The notes: generated by a model not told the origin, from the letters alone. DNA of 12,407 nt from CAZQEZ01 sp964592475 (GCA_964592475.1 CAZQEZ010000125.1:1-12407); one strand, 5' to 3'; positions 1 through 7,298 are shown, counted from the first letter of the stretch. A program made the numbers and translations.

Positions 1-2
1 CA

Positions 3-251
3 GCTGTAAAAAAGATGCCAATAGAATACGACATAAAAGAAGATGCTTTTTATAAGGAGGGAGTAGAAGATGAAAGAAAGCGGATGGAAGATGAAATGTG
101 CAGAGTACAAGAAGAAAGAAGGAGAGTAGAGGAAAAGAAAAAATCTTCGGTCATTAAACTTATTAAAAGTGAAAAACACACTTTCCAGGAAATTGCAGAG
201 ATTATGGATGTCAAATTATCTGACATTATAAAGATCGCTAAGAATATTTAA
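3..251 (+). CDS. C-terminal end of an Rpn-family nuclease/putative transposase (partial, 5' cut by window edge)
   Basis: The reading frame is open to the left edge (codons for A-V-K-K precede the first visible Met), so this is the last 82 or so codons of a longer gene. The first ATG at 15 is probably internal. The visible part starts with a short segment (PIEYDIKEDAFYKEG), then a very charged stretch rich in Glu, Arg and Lys that should form a long helix or coiled coil. It ends in a short helix-turn-helix-like tail (TFQEIAEIMDVKLSDIIKI). This layout is typical of the C-terminus of Rpn/PD-(D/E)XK 'recombination-promoting nuclease/putative transposase' proteins of Bacteroidota. The nuclease domain itself lies outside the window, so the call rests on tail architecture only. 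The gene converges on cruF across a 40-bp gap with no clear terminator. Confidence 0.6.
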   Translation, partial: AVKKMPIEYDIKEDAFYKEGVEDERKRMEDEMCRVQEERRRVEEKKKSSVIKLIKSEKHTFQEIAEIMDVKLSDIIKIAKNI

Positions 252-291
252 AGTCTTTTCCAATGGTGAATTTTTGCCAGGAATAATACTT

Positions 292-930
292 TTACATCAC
301 TACCAAAACATTGATGGTAATAAAAAAAGTAAGATAAATGATAAACAATGGCGCTGCTACCGGATTTGATTTTTTAAACTTTAATGCATTAAAGATGAAA
401 ACCAAAAAACTTCCTACAATAAACCAGGCCAGATAATTTAATAGCGGTACTTCCTGATTCTCCCAACCCCAAAAATCCAGTTGCATGGCCACCGGTTCAA
501 TAAAAACATCCAAAAAAACCAGTAATCCGCCACCGATGATGCTTTTCAGCCAGATGTTATTATCAAGCTTATTTAGCATTATGCCTACTAAGTAGACCAG
601 CATCAACCAATTGACTCCAATGATTAGTGGCACATTAAAAATTTTTATTCCTAAAGTAGGTCCATACTGATAATTGCCAAAAATAATGCCTGTAGCAACT
701 CCTAAAACTTCAATTAGAAAACCAATACTAAATGCGATAACTGCAAATATTAAAAAGTTTCTATTCCAATCCTTGTGGTTATAAAGTAAAATAGCAGCTG
801 AAATAAACAAATGAAAGAAAGTGGCTTGCATGAATAAACTTTGATATTCAGTAAGAAAGCCAACTAAACCTACCAGGTGAGTAACGATAAGCACAAAAAT
901 ACTTATGGTTGTTTTTTTATTTTTAATCAT
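292..930 (-). CDS. cruF: CruF-type carotenoid biosynthesis membrane protein (probable carotenoid 1,2-hydratase)
   Basis: A 212-aa polytopic membrane protein with about six to seven hydrophobic segments. Family-typical motifs are visible: IEVLGVATG at about 73-81, FGNYQYGPTLG at 84-94, VPLIIGVNW at 100-108, and DVFIEPVAM at 141-149 with acidic residues D141 and E145 in the membrane. These match the DUF422/CruF carotenoid family. Characterised members hydrate the terminal double bond of an acyclic psi end, giving a 1-hydroxy-1,2-dihydro group, as in myxol, saproxanthin and bacterioruberin routes. The start is ATG. The gene lies 62 bp downstream of crtD on the same strand, and the two are probably co-transcribed because 1-hydroxylated carotenoid is the expected CrtD substrate. 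The family call is firm. The exact substrate (for example gamma-carotene, torulene or lycopene) cannot be read from sequence. Confidence 0.86.
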   Translation of the reverse strand: MIKNKKTTISIFVLIVTHLVGLVGFLTEYQSLFMQATFFHLFISAAILLYNHKDWNRNFLIFAVIAFSIGFLIEVLGVATGIIFGNYQYGPTLGIKIFNVPLIIGVNWLMLVYLVGIMLNKLDNNIWLKSIIGGGLLVFLDVFIEPVAMQLDFWGWENQEVPLLNYLAWFIVGSFLVFIFNALKFKKSNPVAAPLFIIYLTFFITINVLVVM

Positions 931-992
931 TTTCGTGTTCGAAATATTTTTAGCTTATTATATTATTAGTTAGAAGTAATCTTTGTCATTAT

Positions 993-2450
993 TTACTTTA
1001 TTGTATCTTCAACAATTTTGGCCGATAACAGACAAAGCGGAATGCCACCACCTGGATGCACACTTCCACCGCAAAAATATAGTCCTTTAATATGCTGGCT
1101 AAAATTGGGGTGACGATGAAAGGCAGCCATCATCTGATTATGACTGGCGCCATAAAGACTTCCCTGGTAAGAGGAAGTTTTACTTTCTATGGTCCTGGGT
1201 TCCAAAATTGCTTCAGCGGTAATTGATTCTTCAATATTTTCACCCAGCATTCGTGTCAACTTATCAATAATATTTTTTCTGGCCTGTGCAATAAGCAAAT
1301 CCCAATTCTGACCAGTATTGGGTGGTACATTAATCATGGTAAACCAATTTTGATGCCCTGCCGGAGCGTCTCCTGCATTGTAGATAGAAGTAATATTGAT
1401 GTATACGGTAGGGTCCTGATGAATTTTACCTTGATTGAAAATAAAATCAAACTCCTCTTCATAAGAATTGGAAAATAAAATATTGTGTAATTCCAGTTGA
1501 GAAAACTCTTTTTTTATGCCCCAATAAAAGATTAATGCAGAACTGGACCGTTTTTGCTGCAATATTTTGGGAATTTTCTCATCTTTTAATAAGTTTTTAT
1601 AAGTAGGAAATATGTCAGCATTGCTAATCACCTTATCAAAATCAACTTTTTCATTTCCAATGGCTAGTCCTTTAATATTCTTATTCGTGGTCAAAATTTG
1701 CTCAACAGGTCGATTGAAATGGAATTTCACTCCAATTTCTTTTGCTAATTCATAAAGGCTATTGGTTATGCTGTACATGCCACCTTTAGGAAAATAAGCG
1801 CCAATATTATGTTCAAGGTTTGGAATTACGTTAAGTATGCCTGGTGCCAAATAAGGACTGGAGCCATTGTAAGTAGCAAAACGATTGAATAGCTGGACTA
1901 GCTTAGGGTGCTTGAGTCTTGATTGATTTGATTGATGCAATGTTTTGTATAAATCTACTCCAGGTAAGTAAAACAATGCCTTTAATGTATCGAATGAAAG
2001 ATAATTGCTTATTTTATGCAACGACTTTTCCAAAAACAATTTACCTACCGCTTTATAGATTTTAGCAGCATGCTTCAAGTGATTTAAAATAACTTTTTCT
2101 TCTACTCCCAATTTTTGATTTACCTCACTGGCAAATTTATCAGGGTTGGTATAAGCATTGATGATAGTTCCATCTTCATAAAAATAGCGACAAGCAATCT
2201 TTAAAGGCTCATATTCAAAATAATCTCGTGGGTGCTTTCCAGCCAGTTCGAAAAGCTCGTCTACATATTGAGGCATGGTAAAAAGTGATGGACCTGCATC
2301 AAAACGGTAACCATTTATTTTTACCTCCGAAAGTTTACCTCCGGGATAAGTGTTTGCGTCAAATACTTCTACTTGATAGCCCTTAGTTGTTAATCTTACG
2401 GCTGTTGCGATCCCTGCAATTCCCGCTCCTACAATCCCAACTTTTTTCAC
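993..2450 (-). CDS. crtD: CrtD/CrtI-family carotenoid desaturase (probable 1-hydroxycarotenoid 3,4-desaturase)
   Basis: A 485-aa FAD-dependent phytoene-desaturase-family protein of normal length. The N-terminus has the dinucleotide-binding loop GAGIAG (8-13), an acidic residue at the end of the second strand (D31), and PGGK (36-39). The C-terminus ends with the family signature LYFCGGSVHPGGGIP (about 457-471). The segment GPSLFTMPQYVDELF (53-67), followed by RYFYEDGT, resembles the Bacteroidota CrtD branch (3,4-desaturation of a 1-hydroxylated end) more than the main phytoene desaturase CrtI. Clustering with cruF and a CrtA-like gene supports CrtD, but a CrtI role is not excluded by sequence alone. 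The start is GTG (complement of 2448-2450). No ATG lies nearby, and starting here puts the FAD loop at the expected distance. The gene diverges from the crtA-like gene across 85 bp. Confidence 0.85.
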   Translation of the reverse strand: MKKVGIVGAGIAGIATAVRLTTKGYQVEVFDANTYPGGKLSEVKINGYRFDAGPSLFTMPQYVDELFELAGKHPRDYFEYEPLKIACRYFYEDGTIINAYTNPDKFASEVNQKLGVEEKVILNHLKHAAKIYKAVGKLFLEKSLHKISNYLSFDTLKALFYLPGVDLYKTLHQSNQSRLKHPKLVQLFNRFATYNGSSPYLAPGILNVIPNLEHNIGAYFPKGGMYSITNSLYELAKEIGVKFHFNRPVEQILTTNKNIKGLAIGNEKVDFDKVISNADIFPTYKNLLKDEKIPKILQQKRSSSALIFYWGIKKEFSQLELHNILFSNSYEEEFDFIFNQGKIHQDPTVYINITSIYNAGDAPAGHQNWFTMINVPPNTGQNWDLLIAQARKNIIDKLTRMLGENIEESITAEAILEPRTIESKTSSYQGSLYGASHNQMMAAFHRHPNFSQHIKGLYFCGGSVHPGGGIPLCLLSAKIVEDTIK

Positions 2451-2488
2451 TTTGTCTACTTATTTATTTAATCGTCTAAACATCATTT

Positions 2489-2496
2489 CAAAATTA
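2489..2496 (-). promoter_or_regulatory. Candidate -7 element for the crtD-cruF pair
   Basis: On the minus strand this reads TAATTTTG, an exact match to the Bacteroidota -7 consensus TAnnTTTG, about 38 bp upstream of the crtD GTG. The nearest upstream TTTG lies 28 bp away, longer than the usual spacer of about 19-22, so only the -7 half is supported. No good element was found for the rightward crtA-like gene in the same gap. Confidence 0.3.
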
Positions 2497-2535
2497 TTTG
2501 TTTAGCTATTTTATAAATTATAATCAAACAAAGTA

Positions 2536-3213
2536 GTGGTTAGCATTTCGTTTTTTAAATTTGGTAAAGGAAAAAAGTGGTGGGCATTTAAAAACGTTCC
2601 GGTAGCCAGAACACTATTAAAAGAAAATCCTGATTTAACCTTTGCAAAATTTATGGGAAGTGGTGCAGGAAGAGGTTTTAGCGTGCGGCCAGATTTTAAT
2701 GTTTATTGCTTGTTGTTAGTTTTCAAAGATGATAAAGAAAATAAGCAGAAACTTCTATCCAATGCTGCTTATCAGCTTTATGCAAATGAAAGTGAAGTAC
2801 AGTGGAATGTAATAATGCAGCCAATTGGAGCACATGGGTTTTGGGATAATCAACAACCCTTTAGCCAGAGAGTTTCGGCTTTACAAGTGGATCAGCAGGT
2901 GGGGGTTATAACCAGGGCCTCGATTAAAAAGAGATTAATGTGGCAATTCTGGAGGTTTGTTCCTCAGGTAAGCAGCCAAATAGGCAAAAATGAGGAAGTA
3001 ATATTTAGTAAAGGTATTGGCGAAGCACCACTAATTGAACAAGCAACCTTTAGCATTTGGCCCAATCAGGAAGCCATTAGAAAATTTGCTTATCAAGGTA
3101 AAAACCATGCAGAAGCGGTAAAAAAAACCAGACAATTGAATTGGTACAGCGAAGAGTTATTTGCCCGATTTAGTATTGTGGAAAATTTTGGTAACAAGGA
3201 AAGTTTTTATTAA
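2536..3213 (+). CDS. crtA: CrtA-related carotenoid oxygenase (spheroidene monooxygenase family; probable 2-hydroxylase or 2-ketolase)
   Basis: A 225-aa protein that aligns by eye with bacterial CrtA over its whole length. Visible shared blocks are GSGAGRGFSVRPD (41-53), VITRASI (124-130), VIFSKGIGEAP (155-165), QATFSIWP (169-176) and NWYSEELFARF (202-212). CrtA of purple bacteria puts a keto group at C-2 of acyclic carotenoids. A CrtA-related enzyme from Flavobacterium strain P99-3 was reported as a carotenoid 2-hydroxylase in myxol synthesis. In this non-phototroph context, next to cruF and crtD, the 2-hydroxylase role on the psi end seems more likely, but that is inference. The start is GTG at 2536, and it gives the short N-terminus usual for the family. 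There is no signal peptide or membrane segment. The gene is divergent from crtD and convergent with psd, 9 bp between stops. Confidence 0.83.
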   Translation: MVSISFFKFGKGKKWWAFKNVPVARTLLKENPDLTFAKFMGSGAGRGFSVRPDFNVYCLLLVFKDDKENKQKLLSNAAYQLYANESEVQWNVIMQPIGAHGFWDNQQPFSQRVSALQVDQQVGVITRASIKKRLMWQFWRFVPQVSSQIGKNEEVIFSKGIGEAPLIEQATFSIWPNQEAIRKFAYQGKNHAEAVKKTRQLNWYSEELFARFSIVENFGNKESFY

Positions 3214-3222
3214 ACCAATTGC

Positions 3223-3885
3223 TTACTCGTTTAAAACTGCTAGAATAGTTTTGCCGGCCTTGGTTTTATCTCCTATATTTACTTTAATATCTGAATCGAG
3301 AGGCAAAAAAACATCTACACGTGATCCAAACTTAATAAATCCAAATTCAGCACCTTGTTTTACCTCTTCTCCTTCTTTAATATAGAATTTTATTCGCTTT
3401 GCCATTGCTCCGGCTATTTGCCTCACCAGTATTTCTATACCATTTTTCAACTGCAAAACCATGGTGGTGCGTTCATTTTCAGTACTTGATTTAGGATGCC
3501 AGGCTACCAGATATTTGCCTTTGTGATATTTAAAATATCTGACCATTCCGCTTACGGGATTTCTATTGATATGTACATTTACCGGTGACATGAAAATAGA
3601 TATTTGCTTCCTGCTATCATTTAAATATTCATTTTCTTCTGTGTCCTCAATTACCACAACCTTTCCATCAGCCGGGGCCAAAACATATTTATCATTAATT
3701 TCAGAAATTACATTAGGGTTACGAAAAAATTGCAAAAATAGAATGTACAGTATTGCACTCCCGATCAATACAAGGTTCTTGATCCATAGATAATCCGGCA
3801 AGAAATAAAATACTGCCAGATTAATAATTAATAACAATAAAAATGAAATTATTAAGAATTTGTGTCCTTCTTTGTGAATATTCAT
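3223..3885 (-). CDS. psd: Phosphatidylserine decarboxylase proenzyme (short form)
   Basis: A 220-aa enzyme that decarboxylates phosphatidylserine to phosphatidylethanolamine at the inner membrane. Two hydrophobic helices near the N-terminus (about 10-30 and 33-53) would anchor it. Motifs follow in order: FFRNP (53-57), APADGKV (70-76), SPVNVHINRNPVSG (100-113) with H105, AWHPKSSTENER (128-139), and FGFIKFGSRVDV (181-192). The GS pair at 187-188 is the self-cleavage site, and Ser188 would become the pyruvoyl group of the short alpha chain. Length and cleavage motif match the short archaeal/Bacteroidota-type Psd rather than the longer E. coli type. The start is ATG. The gene lies 24 bp downstream of the glutamate dehydrogenase gene and is probably transcribed with it. 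cdsA, which supplies the pathway's CDP-diacylglycerol, is just upstream. Confidence 0.92.
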   Translation of the reverse strand: MNIHKEGHKFLIISFLLLLIINLAVFYFLPDYLWIKNLVLIGSAILYILFLQFFRNPNVISEINDKYVLAPADGKVVVIEDTEENEYLNDSRKQISIFMSPVNVHINRNPVSGMVRYFKYHKGKYLVAWHPKSSTENERTTMVLQLKNGIEILVRQIAGAMAKRIKFYIKEGEEVKQGAEFGFIKFGSRVDVFLPLDSDIKVNIGDKTKAGKTILAVLNE

Positions 3886-3909
3886 AAATAAATTTTTATA
3901 TAGAACTAA

Positions 3910-5190
3910 TTAAAAACCACCACGATACCTATATGTTTTGGCCACTTTATCAATGGCTACAACATAGGCTGCTATTCTCATAGGAATATCGTATTCCTGT
4001 GATTTATTAAATACATTATCAAAGGCTGCCTTCATAATTCTATCCGATCTACGGTTTACTCTTTCTTTAGTCCATTTGTAACCAAGCCGGTTTTGTACCC
4101 ATTCAAAATAAGAAACGGTAACACCTCCGGCATTGGCTAATATATCGGGTACTACTGTTATTCCTTGTTCATTGATGAGTTTGTCTGCTACAGCAGATGT
4201 TGGGCCATTTGCGCCTTCTACTATTAGTTTAGCTTTTATTAGCGAGGCATTTTTATCGTTAATCACATCTTCTTTGGCGGCAGGCACCAATACATCCACC
4301 TCTAAAGTAAGTAACTCTTTGGGTTCGATTTTATCACCTCCGCTAAAACCCTCTAATGTGCCATCACTGGTGTTTCTGTAATCAATAGCTTCTTTTATGT
4401 TTATACCTTTTTCATTGTAGTAAGCCCCGGAAATGTCACTTATAGCTTTAATTATAACCCCTCTTTCTTCTAGTAAAAGGGCTGCGTAAGAGCCTACATT
4501 GCCAAATCCTTGTACTGCACATGTAGCTTGGTACGGGTTTATTTTTAGTTTTACCATGGCAGCCAATGCAGATATCATAACGCCTCGACCAGTTGCCTCA
4601 GTTCTACCCAACGATCCACCTAGTACTAATGGTTTACCTGTAACTACCGCATTTACTGTCATACCCTGTGCCCGGGAAAATTGATCCATTAGCCAGGCCA
4701 TTTCTCGAGGACCGGTGCCCATATCGGGAGCGGGTATATCCCTGTCAGGTCCAAATATTTCGGTCAGAGCTGTAGTATAAGCACGCGTTAACCTTTCTAT
4801 TTCACCGGCAGACATTTGCCGTGGATTACAACGAATGCCGCCTTTTGCGCCCCCGTAAGGTATGTCTACTACTGCACATTTCCAGGTCATCCAGGCAGCA
4901 AGCGCTTTTATTTCATCCACGTTTACACCCATGTCATACCTTATTCCTCCTTTGGATGGGCCCAAAATATTGGAATGAATTACTCTATAACCCTCAAACA
5001 CCTGGATTGAACTATCATCCATAGTAACCGGTAGTGATACAATTACTTGCTTGTCAGGGGATTTTAATACATTATAAATTTCTTCATCCAAACCAAGGAT
5101 TTGAGCTGCAATCCTGAAACGTACCATCATCGATTCAAAGGGATTTTCTTTGTCGGTAATTGGAGCTGGCTCTTTATACATGTTGTTCAT
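3910..5190 (-). CDS. Glutamate dehydrogenase (RocG/GudB-like; Glu/Leu/Phe/Val dehydrogenase family)
   Basis: A 426-aa cytosolic enzyme for reversible oxidative deamination of glutamate to 2-oxoglutarate and ammonia. The N-terminal substrate domain carries K80 (GPSKGGIRY), K104 (MTWK) and K116 (PYGGAKGGI), spaced 24 and 12 residues as in characterised GDHs. It also has catalytic Asp156 in PAPDMGTG. The C-terminal Rossmann domain has GFGNVG (228-233), and VPAA (302-305) and VSYFEWVQNRLG (359-370) follow. The sequence looks like the about 425-aa catabolic, NAD-linked B. subtilis RocG/GudB type rather than the about 450-aa NADP GdhA, but cofactor preference is inferred. The acidic-amino-acid family call is stronger than the choice between Glu and Leu as substrate. 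The start is ATG. The gene lies between cdsA (131 bp upstream) and psd (24 bp downstream) on the same strand. Confidence 0.93.
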   Translation of the reverse strand: MNNMYKEPAPITDKENPFESMMVRFRIAAQILGLDEEIYNVLKSPDKQVIVSLPVTMDDSSIQVFEGYRVIHSNILGPSKGGIRYDMGVNVDEIKALAAWMTWKCAVVDIPYGGAKGGIRCNPRQMSAGEIERLTRAYTTALTEIFGPDRDIPAPDMGTGPREMAWLMDQFSRAQGMTVNAVVTGKPLVLGGSLGRTEATGRGVMISALAAMVKLKINPYQATCAVQGFGNVGSYAALLLEERGVIIKAISDISGAYYNEKGINIKEAIDYRNTSDGTLEGFSGGDKIEPKELLTLEVDVLVPAAKEDVINDKNASLIKAKLIVEGANGPTSAVADKLINEQGITVVPDILANAGGVTVSYFEWVQNRLGYKWTKERVNRRSDRIMKAAFDNVFNKSQEYDIPMRIAAYVVAIDKVAKTYRYRGGF

Positions 5191-5212
5191 TTGTTAATCT
5201 TAAATCAGGCCG

Positions 5213-5246
5213 CTAAATTATGAAGTTTTTAATATACCAGAGCAAA
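5213..5246 (-). promoter_or_regulatory. Candidate Bacteroidota-type promoter for the glutamate dehydrogenase-psd pair
   Basis: Reading leftward, TTTG (complement of 5243-5246) is followed after 22 bp by TAATTTAG (complement of 5213-5220). The second element matches TAnnTTTG at all fixed positions but one. This predicts transcription starting 15-20 bp before the GDH ATG. The 131-bp gap after cdsA is the only long gap in the leftward run, so an independent promoter here is plausible. It is a by-eye match only. Confidence 0.33.
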
Positions 5247-5321
5247 TAGGTGATTATTTTTTATTTTTTAAATAATATTAAATATATGAAGGATGTTTCC
5301 CCTTTTCTTACAGTCTATTAA

Positions 5322-6161
5322 TTAAAAAAGTTTTAGGAATACTGCAATGAATGGCAATGAATACATTAATGCATCGAAACGATCTAAAAAGCCCCCATGG
5401 CCAGGTAAAGCTGCTCCTGAGTCCTTTATTAAAATCGATCGTTTGAAAAGCGATTCCACTAAGTCGCCATATGTGCCGGCCACAACTACTATAGTGCCTA
5501 TTACCAACCATTGCCAAAATTGAAATTGTTCTGTGTAATAAATTAGGCCAATAGTCATGGCAAGTGAAAGTAGCATGCCACCTATGAAACCTTCCCAGGT
5601 TTTTTTTGGTGATATTCTCTTAAAGAGTTTGGTTTTGCCAAATTTGGTACCGGCAAAAAAGGCACCGGTATCATTTGCCCAATTGATTAAAAAAACACCT
5701 AAAATAACTTCAAAACCATAACTTTCTTTGCAAAATGCTACAACATGTAATAATGAAAAAGGGACCGCCACATATAAAATTCCTAAAAAGGTAAATGCTA
5801 TATTAGTAAATGGCTTTTTGTCGGTTTTACGATAAAGTTTAATGAAAAATACTAAAAACAATAAGGGGAATATTACAAAAAAATACTTTGCCTCAATAAA
5901 ACCGGCTTCTACTAAAAAGGTGGTAGTATACGCGACAAGCCCGGTAAGCGTACCCCATGTTTTCAGCGGCAACATGCCATCTACACCCACCAGCTTATAA
6001 AATTCCAGAATTGAGAATAAACAAATGAGAAAAAATATAGCAAAATAGGTCCAAAAGCTGTAAATAATGCTTGTTATTACTATAACGGCACCAACAAAAG
6101 CTGTAATAATTCTTAATGCCAGATTATTGATCCCGCTAAGTCTATTTAAAACTAATATCAT
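5322..6161 (-). CDS. cdsA: Phosphatidate cytidylyltransferase (CDP-diacylglycerol synthase)
   Basis: An integral membrane enzyme that converts phosphatidic acid and CTP to CDP-diacylglycerol, the branch-point precursor of bacterial phospholipids. The protein has about eight hydrophobic segments. Near the C-terminus it has the complete CDS signature, starting SLFKR and ending HGGFLDRFD (about residues 237-263 counted from the ATG), with the K-D pair and H-G-G in the expected places. An upstream block, NDTGAFFAG followed by SPKKTWEG, is also typical. I take ATG at 6161 as the start. A TTG at 6167 would add two residues and gives the longest frame, and neither has a Shine-Dalgarno site. The gene overlaps the end of the DUF2007 gene by 20 bp, indicating one transcript and probably coupled translation. 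psd, for a later step of the same pathway, lies two genes downstream. Confidence 0.93.
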   Translation of the reverse strand: MILVLNRLSGINNLALRIITAFVGAVIVITSIIYSFWTYFAIFFLICLFSILEFYKLVGVDGMLPLKTWGTLTGLVAYTTTFLVEAGFIEAKYFFVIFPLLFLVFFIKLYRKTDKKPFTNIAFTFLGILYVAVPFSLLHVVAFCKESYGFEVILGVFLINWANDTGAFFAGTKFGKTKLFKRISPKKTWEGFIGGMLLSLAMTIGLIYYTEQFQFWQWLVIGTIVVVAGTYGDLVESLFKRSILIKDSGAALPGHGGFLDRFDALMYSLPFIAVFLKLF

Positions 6162-6351
6162 CTTCAATAATTTTTAGGGCTTTTAGTACGTTTTCAGGAG
6201 CAACATGTAATTCATATTTTTCAAAGACTTTATACATGCTGTCACTTTTGTTTACTACCACAGCCATGATTTGGTTTTCAATTAATATAGATTTAACAAT
6301 TTCAGCTCTGTGTTCCAATTCAGTATCATAAACCCTGCACCAATCCTTCAT
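6142..6351 (-). CDS. DUF2007-type small protein ('putative signal transducing protein')
   Basis: A 69-aa soluble protein. It begins KDWCRVYDTELEHRAEIVKSIL, then has a strand-helix pattern with VVVNKSDSMY and YELHVAPENVLKALKII. That order (an N-terminal 'xxVYxTxxxxxAxIxKxxLE' helix, a central Lys-Ser/Asp segment, a C-terminal strand and helix) is characteristic of DUF2007, a ferredoxin-like fold of unknown role often labelled 'putative signal transducing protein'. No catalytic residues are recognisable. The ATG at 6351 lies inside the 3' end of the CPBP gene (26-bp overlap), and the stop lies inside the 5' end of cdsA. It therefore sits mid-operon between two membrane-protein genes. A role in membrane lipid control is tempting but not shown by the sequence. 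Confidence 0.8.
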   Translation of the reverse strand: MKDWCRVYDTELEHRAEIVKSILIENQIMAVVVNKSDSMYKVFEKYELHVAPENVLKALKIIEDDISFK

Positions 6352-7264
6352 TTTTCTTTTGTTCCATTACTTTTTTAAAATATAGAAGTGCTGAAATAAA
6401 TATTATTACAAAAAGAATTACAATTGACAAAGGCATTTCTTGATTTTCCAGGTCATAATCTACAGCTCCTGAATTATACATGTATAGCGCAATAAGCGTA
6501 ATGCCATTGTTGAGAAAATGAGCTATGATTGGCACCCACAAAGTGCCTGACCAATAATATAAATAGCCAAAAAGAATACCCAGAAGAATTCGTGGCACTA
6601 CTCCATAAAATTGTAAATGAATGACTCCAAACAAAATTCCTGTTACCCATATGGCAACATGTATATTACTGGCTTCCCAAAGCTTGTTTTGAATTAGTCC
6701 TCTAAAAACAAGCTCCTCGCCTATAGCGGGAATTATGGCTATAACAATAAAGGCTAATATGAAATAATTTGGTGAAGTAAAATTAGTGAGTGCTTTTGTT
6801 ATTTGCTGGGCTTCATCCTCTCTATCTCTAAACCAGTTTTCCAATAAATCAGGAAAATCAATCCCCATGTTCCATTCTATTATTAAAGAGTTAACTGGCA
6901 TGAACGAAAATGTTATTATTGTTGTTAACACCACGGCCAAAAGCGTAAGTTTACTCCATGATAATTTTGAGAGCGATTTTTTCTCTATTAATTTAAGATA
7001 AAAAATAGGACTTAAAATAAATGCTGATAATGCAACGCAGCCTTGAAGAATAAACAAAGCCAAACGTTCTTTTTCTGATATTTCGGAGTAATCAAGTAAT
7101 TGAAAAAATTCTTCTAAGGAAAAAGATAGCACTGCTGATGCAATTGCCAGACCTAGTAATTGGCCAATAAACAAAAAACCAACAGCAATTAATACAATTG
7201 ATAATAACGAAAGCATTGGATGCATTCTGCCGGTTAGCGGTGGTTTTTCCGTGTAGTTTTCCAT
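6326..7264 (-). CDS. CPBP (CAAX protease and bacteriocin-processing/Abi) family intramembrane metalloprotease
   Basis: A 312-aa polytopic membrane protein with about eight hydrophobic segments. The CPBP core lies in the C-terminal half: GEELVFRGLI (182-191; E183, E184, R188), FGVIH (212-216; H216) and AHFLNN (248-253; H249, N252/N253). These are the residues expected to form the membrane-embedded active site, and all are present. The frame stays open upstream to 7462, but those codons lie antisense within dusB and look non-coding. The ATG at 7264 gives a sensible cytosolic N-terminus (MENYTEKPPLTGRMHP) followed by the first membrane helix. It heads the CPBP-DUF2007-cdsA run and overlaps the next gene by 26 bp. 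Substrate is unknown. Family members process prenylated or peptide substrates, or act in bacteriocin immunity. Confidence 0.87.
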   Translation of the reverse strand: MENYTEKPPLTGRMHPMLSLLSIVLIAVGFLFIGQLLGLAIASAVLSFSLEEFFQLLDYSEISEKERLALFILQGCVALSAFILSPIFYLKLIEKKSLSKLSWSKLTLLAVVLTTIITFSFMPVNSLIIEWNMGIDFPDLLENWFRDREDEAQQITKALTNFTSPNYFILAFIVIAIIPAIGEELVFRGLIQNKLWEASNIHVAIWVTGILFGVIHLQFYGVVPRILLGILFGYLYYWSGTLWVPIIAHFLNNGITLIALYMYNSGAVDYDLENQEMPLSIVILFVIIFISALLYFKKVMEQKKNEGLVQGL

Positions 7265-7266
7265 AA

Positions 7267-7286
7267 TTGCCGTAAATTTACGGCAA
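7267..7286. promoter_or_regulatory. Perfect 20-bp palindrome in the divergent CPBP/dusB gap; possible operator or shared -7 element
   Basis: The sequence TTGCCGTAAATTTACGGCAA is its own reverse complement over 20 bp. It fills most of the short gap between the CPBP ATG (7264) and the dusB start (7290 or 7299). Its centre, TAAATTTA (7273-7280), matches TAnnTTTG in seven of eight positions on both strands, so it could act as back-to-back -7 elements, a dimeric repressor site, or both. No convincing -33 TTTG is present on either side. Function is not proven by sequence. Confidence 0.45.
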
Positions 7287-7298
7287 AATTTGAATAAT

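Noticed and set aside
1..291. Mobile element at the left edge
   Set aside because: The Rpn-type tail is labelled 'putative transposase' in many annotations, but no terminal repeats or target duplications are visible and the catalytic domain is outside the window.
3201..3240. Bidirectional terminator between the convergent crtA-like and psd genes
   Set aside because: A TTAAAC/GTTTAA pairing is possible, but the stem is AT-rich with a 13-nt loop. The evidence is too weak to annotate.
5240..5321. Terminator after cdsA
   Set aside because: The leftward sequence is A/T-rich without a GC stem before a T-run, so no intrinsic terminator can be supported.
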